Source: Penicillus capitatus (lineage: Eukaryota; Chlorophyta). From it: 64,000 bases of DNA. The stretch's first letter is position 1. Every line of letters begins with the position of its first letter. Shown here one piece after another: positions 42,700 through 54,448 of this stretch. A model generated the notes under the pieces. That model was not told the DNA's origin. It worked only from the letters and a program-made list of their open reading frames with translations, and ran no database searches. Location: the NCBI GenBank assembly GCA_965649825.1, contig OZ287700.1:248001-312000 (forward strand), written 5' to 3'. Made by a program: the position numbers and the translations under genes.

Positions 42700-45600
42700 A
42701 TGCAAGGCGTCTTCTTACCGCAACGCCCTGGCGTCTCCTGTCGCCTCACGCATCGCCGCCGAGTTTCTCGTCGTCGGGCCGCTAAACCTGCACGACGCGT
42801 CGGGCGTTACACCTCTCTCATCCTCCGCGCCAGTGTATCCACCCCTATCCCGTCGCCCACCAACCACCCATTCCTTATCTACTAGGCCGAGCCGAACAAA
42901 CCCGTTCGAATCAACGGATCGGACGATGTCGCGAGTCTGGCGAAGATCGCGGCGGAGTTATCCGTAAAATCGTCGACACCTGTGCGCAAGACGGAAGAGA
43001 AGGTGACGACAGAGAGCAAGCCCGTGTCGACCGATGCGCCTGCCACACCTGCGAAGTCAAAATTTCTCTTCGAGAAGAAGAGTAGCTCCAGTACGGCACC
43101 AAAGGTGGAGCCCGTAGGTACGTTCGCGAACAAACGAACGCAGATCATGGTCGATGGGGTGGACGACGCTGACCGAGTTTCAGAATGGTTTAGGGTCGCC
43201 CTCTGGATCCGGCCATACCTCGCAATGCGTCCGATCCTTGCGAAATTGTTGGCGTCCCTTGAATGCATGCAATGATCTTTTTGATCCATGATCCATATGA
43301 TCCTCAACTGCTCTGTGTTAGTGTCCAAGGACCCGACCTTCACGATCCCGCCTCAATCGATGGACGGAGTCACCGAAGACGTTAAGGGACTGACGCTCAA
43401 AGACATGACACATAAAGACGATGTCTATAACATCGAGCTCAATTGGCTGGCCTTCAATTGGAGAGTGCTCCATATGGCTGCCGAAGTGCGGGTCACTCTT
43501 TTGAGTGAGATGTGTGAGAATCTCTGCGGTATTAGGAATCGATTCCGTTGTTCGAGCGGCTGAAATTCTTGGCCATTACGACGAGCAATTTGGACGAGTT
43601 TTTCTGCAAACGTGTTGGGGGCCTGATGCGACAACGAGCAGCTGGAATGGCCAATCTCGTCAAAATGAAGCAGAGATGGTCACCTACTTACCAACTGGAA
43701 CTCGTCTCCAAAGTCCCATCATATCACACATTGCCCACACGATCTCACACTTTTGCATGATAGGAAGTGCGAAACATGGTGAAATGGCAGACAAACGCCT
43801 TTTTCGAAAAGATTCTGCCGGCCTTTAAAGAGGAAGGCTTTCGCATCTTGAAGCATTCAGACATCAATGCCGAGGGCGCGAAGTGTGTCAAGAGTATTTT
43901 TAAGAATGAGATCGAGTCGCTGTTGACGCCGATTAAACTCGATCCCGGCCATCCATTTCCTATACTTCCTTCCAAGAGTATCAATCTCGCCGTTCTTTTG
44001 GAAGATCCCAGAGACAACGAGCAGAAACTCGAATGTGCGATCGTCAATGTGCCGCAAGGGGCGTTCAAGAAATGGAGAAGGATCAATGAGGAGTACGCAT
44101 TGGAAGACGCGTCGTGGACGAGCGGCTACCTTCCCGTCGAAGAGATCATTACCCATCACATCGGTGAGCTCTTCGGTGGCATGAAGATCATCGGTGTTCA
44201 TCCATTCCGTGTCACACGTAATGCCGACATCGAACGCAACGAAGAGGAAGCGGAAGACCTGCTGGCAATGATCGCTGCAGAGCTACGCGAGCGAAAGTGT
44301 GTGAGAAAGAGTGACCAATAGGCTTTCGATGTCCTTCATGTGTATGTTTCTAGATTTGCTCCGTTCGTGCGTCTGGAAATCAATGAAGGCGCTCCGGATG
44401 ATCTTATTGATCTGCTCACGTCCGAACTGCATTTGGATTTTGATCAGGACGTGTACAAGATTGATCGTCTGGTCGACCAGAGTGATCTCTTTGAGCTCAT
44501 GGCTTTGGCAGAAGAATTCGTGCAGAATACGCTTCTCTACCCTCGAGCTCTGCCACAGAACAACCATCGATTGGCACCGAAGACCCTCAGACGCAAAGAT
44601 CTGAACAGATCTGGATCGAGCTGGAAAGACAGACGCAGCATTTTCTCCATCATCCGGTCTCTGCCTGTTACTGCCTCATGATGTGACAGGTCTGTGGTGC
44701 AGGGATGGGGATATCTTGGTTCATCACCCTTACCAAAGCTTCGACTCCTCGACGCTACGATTCCTGGAAGAATCGGCGAGCGACCCGAATGTCTTGGCTA
44801 TCAAGACAACGGTCTACCGTACATCGACGAACAGTCCTTTCATCGATGCCCTCCTGACGGCGCGCGAAAACGGCAAGACAGTGACGGCATTGGTCGAAAT
44901 CAAGGCCAGATTCGACGAAGCGCATAATATGAACATTGTCAAGACGCTGGAACAGGCGGGATGTCATGTGGCCTATGGACTGGTCGGGGTCAAAACACAC
45001 TGCAAGACGATACTAGTCGTGCGCCGCGAGAAGAATGCGCCCAACGGATTGCGCACGTATGCCCATACAGGCACAGGGAACTATCACCCGTCCACCGCTC
45101 GGCTGTATACCGACTTCGGTTTGCTGACCTGCGATCCGGATCTCTGTCGAGATGTTGTCGATCTCTTCAAGCATCTGACAGGAATGCACAACCAGAAATC
45201 TGTCGGCGGCTTCCGTAAACTCATCGTGTGCAGCGAATTTATGCAGAAGCAGTTCCTCGATCTGATCGATAGCGAGATCGAAAACGCCAAGGCTGGAAAG
45301 CCGGCGGCCATCTGTCTGAAAATGAATGGCCTGGATGAAAGGGTCATGGTTCAGAAACTGTACGAGGCCAGTCAGGCAGGTGTCCGTATCGACTGCATTG
45401 TCCGTGGCATCTGCCGCCTTCGACCTGGCGTCCAAGAGTTCAGCGAGAATATCCGAGTGATCAGTATTCTCGGCAGATATCTGGAGCACGATCGCGTTGT
45501 CTGTTTCCACAACAATGGCGATCCTCTGTACTTTCTTGGATCTGCCGATTGGCTGCCGCGGAATCTTTATGATCGGGTTGAGGTTGTCGCTCCTGTTCGC

Positions 45601-45958
45601 GACGAGAACCTCAAGACAAAGCTACGCGATTACTTGAGCATCTGTCTGTTTGACAAACAGGACGCGTGGGAGCTTCTCCCATCTCAAAGGTGTGACCATT
45701 TGAGTGAGAATGCCGCGGTGAAGTGGCTTTGTGGATAGGTATCAGAAGCCAGCGACACGAACGGAAGAGGCGACACTGGCGGCGCCGCTCATTGGTCACC
45801 CAGAGCCGACGAAGCTGAAGTGCCTGGCGGCGGAGTTAGGAACGCAGGATGCATTGATCCAACTCTACAGCCTGGAAAGCAAGACAGCCGTATCCTGGAG
45901 CAGCGAGAACGCCGACATCGACATCAAGAAAGAAAAGCTCGCCGTCGTCGCAGAATAG
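42700..45958 (+). CDS. PPK1: Polyphosphate kinase PPK1
   Basis: Makes long-chain polyphosphate from ATP. Exon 42700-42834 encodes an Arg-rich presequence ([20 protein letters not shown]), followed by a Ser/Pro/Lys linker from 42886. The PPK core uses exons about 43336-43485, 43536-43712, 43764-44296, 44354-44656, 44703-45689 and 45739-45958. Motifs: [38 protein letters not shown], [28 protein letters not shown], and the catalytic His region [16 protein letters not shown] and [19 protein letters not shown]. It ends [13 protein letters not shown], as PPK1 does. The core alone is about 790 aa. Splicing at 43145-43335 is unresolved. Four introns (43486-43535, 43713-43763, 44297-44353, 45690-45738) carry clear recurrent motifs. 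The presequence suggests an organelle location, unusual among eukaryotic PPK1s. Confidence 0.9.
43486..43535 (+). repeat. PPK1 intron with core motif palindrome
   Basis: Contains GTCACTCTTTTGAGTGAGA, then TGTGTGAGA. The GTCACTC...GAGTGAG arms face each other across TTTT. Removing the 50 nt restores [13 protein letters not shown], so the intron call is secure. Confidence 0.75.
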
Positions 45959-46123
45959 AAATGAACTCGTAGGGCACGTCCTCCGCAACGCATTCATTGG
46001 GCTCTTGAATCTTAACTCAGATCGATAGGTGTATCTCTGGCGGTCTTTTGTGGGAAACGGTGAGAAGGGATGCAGGCAACGTTATTTAAGTGTGAGATGA
46101 TGATGACAGAATCTGTCACGTGC

Positions 46124-47019
46124 CTAAAGCGCAGCGGCGTTTTGCACAAACCCACGTCGAATGGCCAAAATGAACGCCTTGAGATTGTTACTCCGCTTGA
46201 GATCTTCCACCAGCGCCTCCACATTGGGCAGAATGGGCTCACACTTGGTCACTGCATCACACATTTCAAAGCCGCGCTGTCGAGTGGTCACACATTTGAC
46301 CTTGATAGGTTTGTTGGTCATCTCCCAGTGTCATAAACAGGGTGAACGTCTCTTGCGGATGGCGCTCCGAGATTCTGTCGAATGCAAAGCGAATCATCGA
46401 CCCCTGCCGTTCAAAATTTAATCCTAATGCCGTACGGTACTTCTCTCTTTTCTTCTCCATCTCCTGCCATCGTCTCTCCCATACCTCTTCTCTCTCTTTT
46501 GCCTCTATCACGCTCCAAAGAATAAGATGGCGTTCTCACTCTTTCTGTGATGTGACATTACTTCTTTGGGTCAGTTCCAACGATCTCTTCAGTTGTGTGA
46601 TCTCACGCTTTTTTTCATCCAAAGCTGCTTGAAGGGAAGGAATCTCGTGCTGGCGCTTATAGGCTGTTTTTTCGAGCTCCTCTTTCTCCAGGTGTCGTGC
46701 ACAGATTTCTGTCAGTAGGCGACATTGGAAACCTCGATGTCAATGTGGGCCTTATACTTTGATGCGTCGCTTCTGCCTCGTCACAGAGAATACGAATCCT
46801 CTCGTCCGCCGTTCGCTGTGTTTCTTCGCATTTGGAACAACCACAAGCGTTTCGCAAAGAGCGTCGAATCGCGAAAGCGGAAGGACCTCGCAGGTGCTGC
46901 AAATTTTTATCATGTTCTTGGAGTAACGCCGTCAAGTCGGTGCGAGATTTCTCAGCGCATGCTTCGATTTCTCGAAGCAATACGCCAGCTTCGTTTTCGA
47001 GAATCGTTCTGTCCAGCAT
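46124..47019 (-). CDS. SPC25: Kinetochore protein Spc25
   Basis: Ndc80-complex subunit linking microtubules to the inner kinetochore. Exons 46887-47019, 46758-46823, 46562-46708, 46301-46504 and 46124-46251 give 225 aa, the size of human SPC25. A long coiled coil (to about residue 130) is followed by the globular RWD-like head: YRTALGLNFERQGSMIRFAF, FTLFMTLGDDQQTYQ, and VTKCEPILPNVEALVEDL ending with AFILAIRRGF. Intron 46824-46886 (63 nt) has no stop and could be read through. Introns 46252-46300 and 46505-46561 contain recurrent motifs (GTGTGACCACTC; GTCACATCACAGAAAGAGTG). It starts only 24 bases after the stop of the upstream LRR/IQ gene. Confidence 0.85.
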
Positions 47020-47043
47020 CGAAGCCACTGGTGTCGAGGATCT

Positions 47044-50000
47044 CTATTGCCGCGCCGTCGCTTTCAATTTCTGGCGGAATTGATGGAGACGTATCTGCAA
47101 AGACGCAGCATCGATGTAACGGCGACGTGAAAGGCATAGAATCATACCTGCGGATTTTTGCGCTGTTCGCGCCACTGCTTCTGTGTGCGTTGTCGACGCT
47201 GTCTTTTCCACGATTTATAATAGTTCTGTGCTGTTTGTTCGTTCTGAAAGCCCCACTGGTCGAGTGACGCCTCGAGAGATGACTCTTCTGCCGGCGGCGG
47301 CGGCGGCGGCGCTTGTGGAGTGGAGGAGCCGGGATTTGAGAAAGTCACATCAATGGGATCTTCTTCCATACATTGCTCCTCGAGCCATGCCATATCTTCC
47401 GATCCAAAATCCATGTCCTGCAGAAAATCGTCCATCGATTGGAGCTGCGCCTCTTGTTGGGCTCTTCTGAGTCGATTGCGCAGGAAATGGCAACGGAAGT
47501 GGCTTTGAATGAGGGTTGCTGCCTTTTCTTGGCGTTCCCTGATCGATCGCCTCTTCTGGAGGAGATAGCGCCGAAAATACCTCTGGATCAGCACAGCCGC
47601 CCATTCCCTGCGTTGCTCGATCTGGAGTCTCTTAGCAGATAGTCGGCATCTCCATCGACGCTGAATGGTCAACACAGCCTCTTTGATTCTCCGGAGATCT
47701 GCCTCGAAGGCCATTCTCCATCTCCGCGTCCTCCATCTGCTTTGTATCACCTTGGCCCAATGTACCAGTTCTTGCTAAACAGCAAACGACAGGCAATGAT
47801 CGGGCGCTAAGGGTGACAGACGGTGGACCTTGATCAATTGCTCGAAGTAGAGGTCGGAGTAGATGATATGGGAGTCGAGTTGAGAAGCGGATGGCGTTTT
47901 GAGCTGCTGAATGGCAGCGCATCGGCGATTTCTCTGTTCTTTCTCGACTCTGGCCTGCAGAGCGCTGTGCGCTGGCATCAGAATCTCGTGAGAAAGACTC
48001 GATGTGCGACTCCGACAGTCCATCTCATTACAGAGCCACAAATTCTGCAGCACCCTCCAGTCCAGTTCTGCATCAAAAGCTGTACGCGAGGCAAGTGTCC
48101 CGCAATGACGCTCCGACGGAAGCCTTGTGGACAAGATCGAGCATTCCTGCTGTTTGGAGTGATACACTCTGTGACGTCTTCGTTGTCTCGATGGAATTCT
48201 CTCATTGTTGAGTGATGTGACCCAAGGACAGAATTCCAGAAGAATGTCAGCGGCATCAGGGTTTTGGATGGTCACTGGATTGTCATTGAAGATGATCGAC
48301 TGCAGAGACGGCATCTGGCGAAGTACGCAGAATCCTTTTACCTCTGTGAAGCCATTGAAAGACAGATCCACGTGCTTCAATCGAAGCATCGCCTCCATTC
48401 CTGTCAGATCGGATACGTGATTGCATCGCAGGGACAGTCGCTCCAGCGAGGGCAAGAAGAAACGGCCGTCGACGGATGACAGAGCATTGTCATTGAGATA
48501 GAGTGTCGTCAAGCAAGGCAACGCAATCTCAGGAAACTGCTCCTCCAGTCCATTACTCGATGCATCAAGCCACTTCAGTTGTGAACACCGGTGCAGATCC
48601 TGAACAGCACCTCCACAACATTGAAGCCTTCAACTGGATAAGGGCACCGTGAGTTGGTGAATGCTGTTGTGACCGATGCTGAGATGCCGTAGCGCCACGA
48701 GTAATGTGATGTCATCCAGCCACTGGAGATCATTGTCCGAGACATCCAGGAATGTCAAGGCTGTACAGGATCCGATGGTATGCTCCAGAGAATCGATACG
48801 ATTTCCAGATAGGTTCAGCCAACGGAGATGGTCCAGATGCCAATGCCCCACTCGCTCAATGTCATTGTTCCCCAAATGCAAACTCTCCAGACGATGCAAT
48901 GGGTTGATCTCAGATGCAACATGTCGAATGGCATTGACCTAGAGACGACGGTGTGGGGTGGCGAGAGTCGATGGTTTAGCGATCGACCTCAGCTGAAAGG
49001 ACCTTCAGGTGCTTTGCTTTTGCGAGTCCCTCGAGCGATGTGAGTTCGTTGTTGCTGATGTTTAGATAACATAGTTTTGGCAGCAGAGCGCCGAGATCGA
49101 CGTCGATGCCTTGGATTTCTTCGGAAGACAAATTCAGATGGGTGATGTTGTGGAAGTTAACAGATTTGCAGTGCCGGATCAGATTCTGCACCGTGAGCGT
49201 GGACGAAAGGCGGACTGGATTTCTGAAGGGTCGCAGAGAAGATGACTCAGAGATCTGAGCAGCAGAAACGCCAGGCGATATATGACCGTCTTCACTTGCG
49301 AGATTTCTCCAAAACTGCAGCCCACTCAAGACAGCCTAAAAAATGCGAGACGGCATGTCTCTCACATCTGGATCCTGTCACCTCTCGCGCCGTATGTTTT
49401 TGTTTGTAGGTGTTTACGGGCTGCACAGGGAAGAGAGCATCACGAAGGGGAGCGTTTCTGTAAGTGTCATGTATTTGGACGCCGGCTCCTGTTGAGTAGT
49501 CTATCCTCATCAACACGAGGCTCTCTGGACAATCGCCTCCTCGATCGTTCTCTCACAAAGAACGGTATCCACCTTTGAGCGCCTGCAGTTTTGCACGTTT
49601 CACAGTCTCCCGTTGTTCTTGGATTTCTCGCTGGATTCGATAAACTCTTTGCTTTGCGATCCATGCCCTGAACATCGATTGGATCGTGATGGCTGCCTTT
49701 GTTCTGAATGCAAAACGCGTCTCAAGTTTCTGCTGGACTGTCACATCGAGTGACCTTTTCTCACAGCGTTCTTTCCAGAACCGCACAACAGCATGGAAGA
49801 TCTTAACAGAGGCACAACGCTTTCGAGCATGCTTTCGAAATGCATGTCGTGCCATCTCTTCTTTCTGCTTGCGCTTTGCCTCTCTGTCCTCGAGCTCTTT
49901 CTCCTGCAGAAAAGACAAGGGGTATGGCTAAAGGCTGGCATGATGTTGCCAACGTTTGAGTGCTGCAGTGCCCTCCATTTCAGCATTGTATCGTCAGGCT

Positions 50001-50403
50001 CGACATCTGCTGTTGTCACTTGGCAATGGTGTCCTCCCAGAACATCCAATTCGCTTGGCCAGTATTCCGTGAAATCTGAGGCTTGATCGTCTGCCAGTGC
50101 GGCGGCAGTCGTTTCTACTGGCGTGCCAGCCTCCAGTTCTTCTTTGTCTTGGATTGGGTATTCCTCATAACCGCCTTCGATGGCAGAACTGCCGATGAGA
50201 TAACTGCTTATCGTTTCTGGACAATCTTCTCCATCTCCGATGTGTTTTTCGTAAACATCTGCGAGGAATGACAGAGTGCTGTTGATCTCTTCAGCAAAAA
50301 CATCAAGGCGTCTTTGTTCTCCCTCAAGCGATGCTCTTAGTGCTTCAAACGCAGGCAAGTGCGACATGATGGTCTCATGTTGTATTTTTAGCTGCGTTGA
50401 CAT
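47044..50403 (-). CDS. Leucine-rich repeat and IQ motif protein (LRRIQ-like)
   Basis: Eight exons (49954-50403, 49573-49903, 49382-49524, 48988-49335, 48648-48938, 47829-48599, 47148-47774, 47044-47094) give 1003 aa. An acidic N-terminal part is followed by an IQ motif (AAITIQSMFRAWIAKQR) near residue 220. About nine LRRs of the SDS22 type span residues 330-560, for example LCYLNISNNELTSLEGL, LESLHLGNNDIERVG and LERLSLRCNHVSDLTGM. Three more IQ motifs follow near 810-870 (VIQSRWRTRRWRM, VLTIQRRWRCRL, AVLIQRYFRRYLL, ATLIQSHFRCHFL), then a poly-Pro stretch. LRRIQ proteins bind calmodulin and are often ciliary, in line with CFAP157. None of the seven introns carries the recurrent motif clearly. 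Confidence 0.82.
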
Positions 50404-50458
50404 CCGTCAGATCGCCATGGAATTGAAATCGTGCTCATTGACCGACACGGAACCACAG
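50404..50458. promoter_or_regulatory. Minimal divergent spacer, LRRIQ / FKBP
   Basis: These 55 bases lie between opposite start codons (14 if the ATG at 50418 is used). Shared or internal promoters are implied. Confidence 0.3.
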
Positions 50459-51326
50459 ATGCAATCAATTTTCACTCTCATGCGCATTTCGCTTCCGCGC
50501 ACGAAGACCACGACCGGCGTGAGATCGTTACGCCCAACGGCCGGTCTCATCTTTTGTTGTCAGAAAACGGTGTCAAACGGCAAAGGTTTACGAGCAGGGG
50601 TCGATCACGTCACTGAAATGGATGCAGGGAGAAAGGTAACGGCGGGCGATGTTGTCCAGATTCGTTTCTCGTGCAGAGAAGCTGATGATCAGGTTTCTGC
50701 CTTCTCTCTGAGATGATGTTGCCTTCAGAGCGCGGTTTCTAGCGGACAGGCGGGCCGTGGATCAAAAATGAATTGTTGACATTTGAAGTGGGCGCTGGAG
50801 AGTTTGTTGGCAATAAGCTGTTTCAAGTACAGAGCCGTCTGACGTTTCGATCAAATGCCATCGATCGATTCCGCAGGGATTCGACGAAGCAGTTCGTGGC
50901 ATGGAGAAAGGTGAAACCACTGTGCTTGAGGTATGCTCCCCGGGTGGCAGGAAATCCGTCTGTCACATGGTGTCGGCATGGCGTGAAGACGGACGGCGGA
51001 GAGTGGAATGCCGACTTGCTCTTCAAGATTCCTGTTTCGCATCCAGAGATTGAGAGACTCAAAGGCCGCTATCAAAAGTCCGTTCAACAATTTGCCGAGA
51101 TGGACTGTTTATGCGAAAAAACCCCTCTTGCGTTTTTATTAGTCAAGGAGGATTAGAGAAGGGGAGAGTGGTGGAGTTGGTGAACAAGCAACTCGCATTA
51201 GTTGTCGATGTTAATGCAACGCACGTCACACTCGATGCGAATAATATGATGGCAGGGAAGAGGGTTGTTTTTGACGTCTCGCTTGAAGATATTCTCCCAA
51301 CGAGTCCCAAAGAAGAGGACACTTAA
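50459..51326 (+). CDS. FKBP-type peptidyl-prolyl isomerase, SlyD-like C-terminus
   Basis: Exons 50459-50692, 50743-50826, 50877-50930, 50989-51077 and 51143-51326 give 214 aa. After an N-terminal extension of about 50 residues (possible transit peptide): AGDVVQIRFSCREADDQ, LTFEVGAGEFVGNKLFQGFDEAV, RGMEKGETTVLE, ADLLFKIPVSHPEIERLKGR, and the SlyD-like close THVTLDANNMMAGKRVVFDV. Several FK506-pocket aromatics are absent, so isomerase activity may be low. RYQNQGGLEKGRVVEL is restored only by removing the 65-nt intron 51078-51142. Resembles plastid FKBPs of algae; an ATG at 50418 is an alternative start. Confidence 0.8.
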
Positions 51327-51741
51327 GAAGAGTGAGAACTAAAACATTGAGAGGTCAAGTTGCGAAGCTCGTCAGGCTGACGACTTCTTCGCCGAAACGG
51401 GGTCTTTATGTGGATGCGTGGAAAACGACCGAAAGAAAAGAATCGTCAAAACAGAAACCTTGGTGATCTGTTAGGAGCAGTTGTCGGCAATTGTCTCCTC
51501 GTGCATGCTTCGATATGAAAGATCGATGGTTAAGTACGTGGTCAGTGAGGTCACTTCGTGCGGGAACAAAACCGTCGTTGTGTGGACGACTTCCACACTC
51601 CACGACATCGCACGCGATGCCAAAAAGACTGTTTCAAAATCTTCCGCGTTTTCGATCAGGACGGCAGTAGATCCGATGTGAAAAAGACAGAAATGCTCAT
51701 CAGATAAAAGAACCGTCCATCCTCAAGACATCCGAGAAACG
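51327..51741. other. Convergent spacer (415 bases)
   Basis: Between the 3' ends of FKBP and the small secreted-protein gene. No gene supported; a 66-codon plus-strand ORF (51481-51681) has no features. Confidence 0.35.
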
Positions 51742-52318
51742 TTATGCATCATTCTCGTCAACGGACTTCGAAGATAATGCGTTTGGCTTCTGATTTCCAT
51801 AACGAGGTGTCTTACACCATCCACGAATACATCCAAGCTCGGTCGTCTGAGATGGAAAGTGTTGGAAACCCCTGCACATGAATGTGGAGTCACACCAGTC
51901 CCATGCGAGAGTGCCTGAATACAGCCAGGCTGTTTGACAGACTGCGGACAGATGGGATGACCTACCCACTCTGCCCAAACAAGAGTGTAGCTGGCATTCC
52001 TCCCAGGTGCCAGTAAGAAATGGATACTGAGGCTCTTCGTCCCATTTTTCTCCCTTTGCGAATCCCTCTACGCCACCACAGTGGAGGGGAGGAGACTTAC
52101 GCTGTATCGTACTTTTATTCGTGTGCGCCTCTGGCAAGACCATTTTGCTGTAGACGAGTTCTTGCTCAACAACAGCTGCTGTTGTGATCTGTCGGTGAGC
52201 ACTTGCCTATCGAGCCGCCGAAAGATCGTCACTGAAGGTTACAAACGTTAGACGAAGAGAGTACCGCGTGGAAGCAGGTAAGAGCGACGAGAGCGAACAG
52301 CGTTGCGTTTATCGACAT
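51742..52318 (-). CDS. Small secreted protein, unrecognised
   Basis: Exons 52265-52318, 52101-52206, 51966-52053, 51896-51914 and 51742-51846 stay in frame across four introns (47-58 nt) to give 123 aa. The support is the signal peptide (MSINATLFALVALTCFHA, probable cleavage after ASA) and consistent GT-AG introns with the usual length. The mature part has no clear domain. Intron 51847-51895 starts GTGTGACTCCAC, a motif fragment. The 19-nt exon makes this model fragile. Confidence 0.45.
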
Positions 52319-54448
52319 GTTTGTGACAGGCGTTCGAAAAACGTCAGGGGAAGATAGACGCAAGCGCAGCAGAGAAGATCGTAGCGGTCGAGAAATCTGT
52401 TCAGAATTAGGCAATACCGTTGCTAGCGTTTCTATTCCAGGCTGCGAAATGAAAAGATCGCCTGCAGTTGTGGTAGTCCTCCCGTTGGCTGGTGGAAACA
52501 GTTTCCCCTTCGGCTGTTTCCTCAACACATAGATAGTACTGGCAATGCGTTGCCCACGTATGTGGACTTCGAACGCAAAGCTGATTCGAACCAAGACAAG
52601 CGGCAACTTCGACCGACAATAAAGAAAGGTTACTTGAGCTCGAAAGAGTCGACGGCGAAGCTTGATAAACGACGTGACGGGAAATAAAGCTTAAGAAAAC
52701 GGCGGCTGCGTTCCACTGTGTTTTAACTTAGTGCGACATTAAGTCGGACAGACGCTGTCAACGACAGGGCCAAGAATAGAGAAGGCTGGTTTCCTGAACC
52801 ACTTGAGACTCGTCGCTGGACTTCATCGACACGACTGCGAGGAGCAACAGAACCAAATACGGAGGATATCCTCGACTTGTGAAATCCAACGCCACCTTAC
52901 TCCAGACAAACGCAAAGAGCAACGGCGCTGGACGGAACGGAGGCTTCTTGAGCGCGGAAGAATTGTCGGCGATCTTGGTTGGCACGACAGCGACAAGAAC
53001 AGTGTTCGTAGACATGGCGGCTGCATCTACGGGATGAACTCTACGAAGTTGAACGTCGTGTGCTCGGAAATCTCTGAAGAAGCGTGGTCGATTTTGGCGG
53101 TTTGGCCACGGCAGCAGAAACAGCGCAGCCTATCTGGAGGTCTCCGTGTCGGAGAACGACAAGTCCGAGAACGTTGGCGCTGTGTTGCCAAGTCAGATTC
53201 GCTTGTCTCAGCAAAAAGAATCTTTCTATTGTTCACTGCGAGGCGGACCACGACGGCGGTGGTATGGGCAACGCTTCCTCGACCTTTCGACGCGCCCATT
53301 GCATCCTTCGTGCTGACGTGGCTAAAACGGGGGGATAGCGGCGCTGTCTGATTAGAAGCAAGAGGTAATCAGTCGCCGACGGCTCTGCTGCAATTACCGC
53401 GTACTGAACAAGAAAGCAGATATCGGAGGAGAGCATCTGTGACGCTTTCAGCCAAAAGCGACACTGTTTTCTTTCTCACGAGGCTGTCTGTGTTGCACTT
53501 GCGATAGCGAAACGCTTGTCGCATAGCGTGTGCACAGGATTTATTTAGTTACCGCAGAGAATATCGATTCAAAGCGACTGCCGTCGGCACCAACTGCCTT
53601 ATGAAACCGGCGAAAGGAGAGAGGGGTCAGAGAATGGTTCTGTTATTCGGAGGATACATTACAAACGCATGCACGAGAGTCTCCCTGTGCCTCGTGAACG
53701 TACGTCAGTGATTTCACGGAGTTTCATCGAGCGTTGGTCACAAGGGCGTTGCAGCGGTCTGAGTTCGGAAAACGATTCGGATTACGATTAGACTACAGGA
53801 CTGTGACTGTCGACCTTCTTCACAGTCGATTTGCTCCTTGGGATAACGAAATAATTGACTCTGCCCGTCGAATCTTCGTCTTACGGATTCATCCTATGTC
53901 CTCCATGCCGCAAGTCTCTCCAGTTTGTCAACGCGTCTCGAAGAGGTCGGCTTTGGAATTGGAGCCAGCGAACTTCTCTGCTTCCGCAGTAAATTCTGTG
54001 GTCTATTATTCTCTAGTCCCACTCTCCGCCGCTGCCTCGACGCTCCACTGACAAAGAGTGGTCGACGAACCGATCGAAATCCACTTAGAACTCATTTTTC
54101 ACCCGTTCTATGGCTCGTACCCTCGAGTATGTCGAAACCGTTGCGCGATTTGTCGATACCTGGGCGGGGACTAGGTAAAGCGCAGACACGTGAGCCAGTG
54201 TCGGCTACAAGAGTGCGCTCGAAATCCATCGTTTATATGGCTGGCTGGCTCTCAGCACTCCACTGACGGAGGTGGTCGGTCAGTATTTGCAGACGGTGTC
54301 GTACATAATCGGCTAAACCGAGTGGGATGCTTTGTTCTGCATTGAGACGACGACGCAACGTGACACACATTAGACGCGGCGACCACGTGTCTCGGGCCAA
54401 ATCGCGCGGAACCTCGGAAGGAATCGCTTTTCGCCGTTGCAATAAACG
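52319..54448. other. Gene-poor region (about 2.1 kb)
   Basis: No recognised gene. One minus-strand ORF (52758-53015, 85 aa) has a strong GCCGCC-ATG context and a TM-like segment (YLVLLLLAVVSM), and could be a small membrane protein. The rest shows nothing supported. Confidence 0.35.

Noticed and set aside
49741-49757. 17-nt GTCACTCGATGTGACAG as a miniature intron in LRRIQ
   Set aside because: The frame is open and the residues around it read smoothly into the IQ motif; far shorter than any other intron here.
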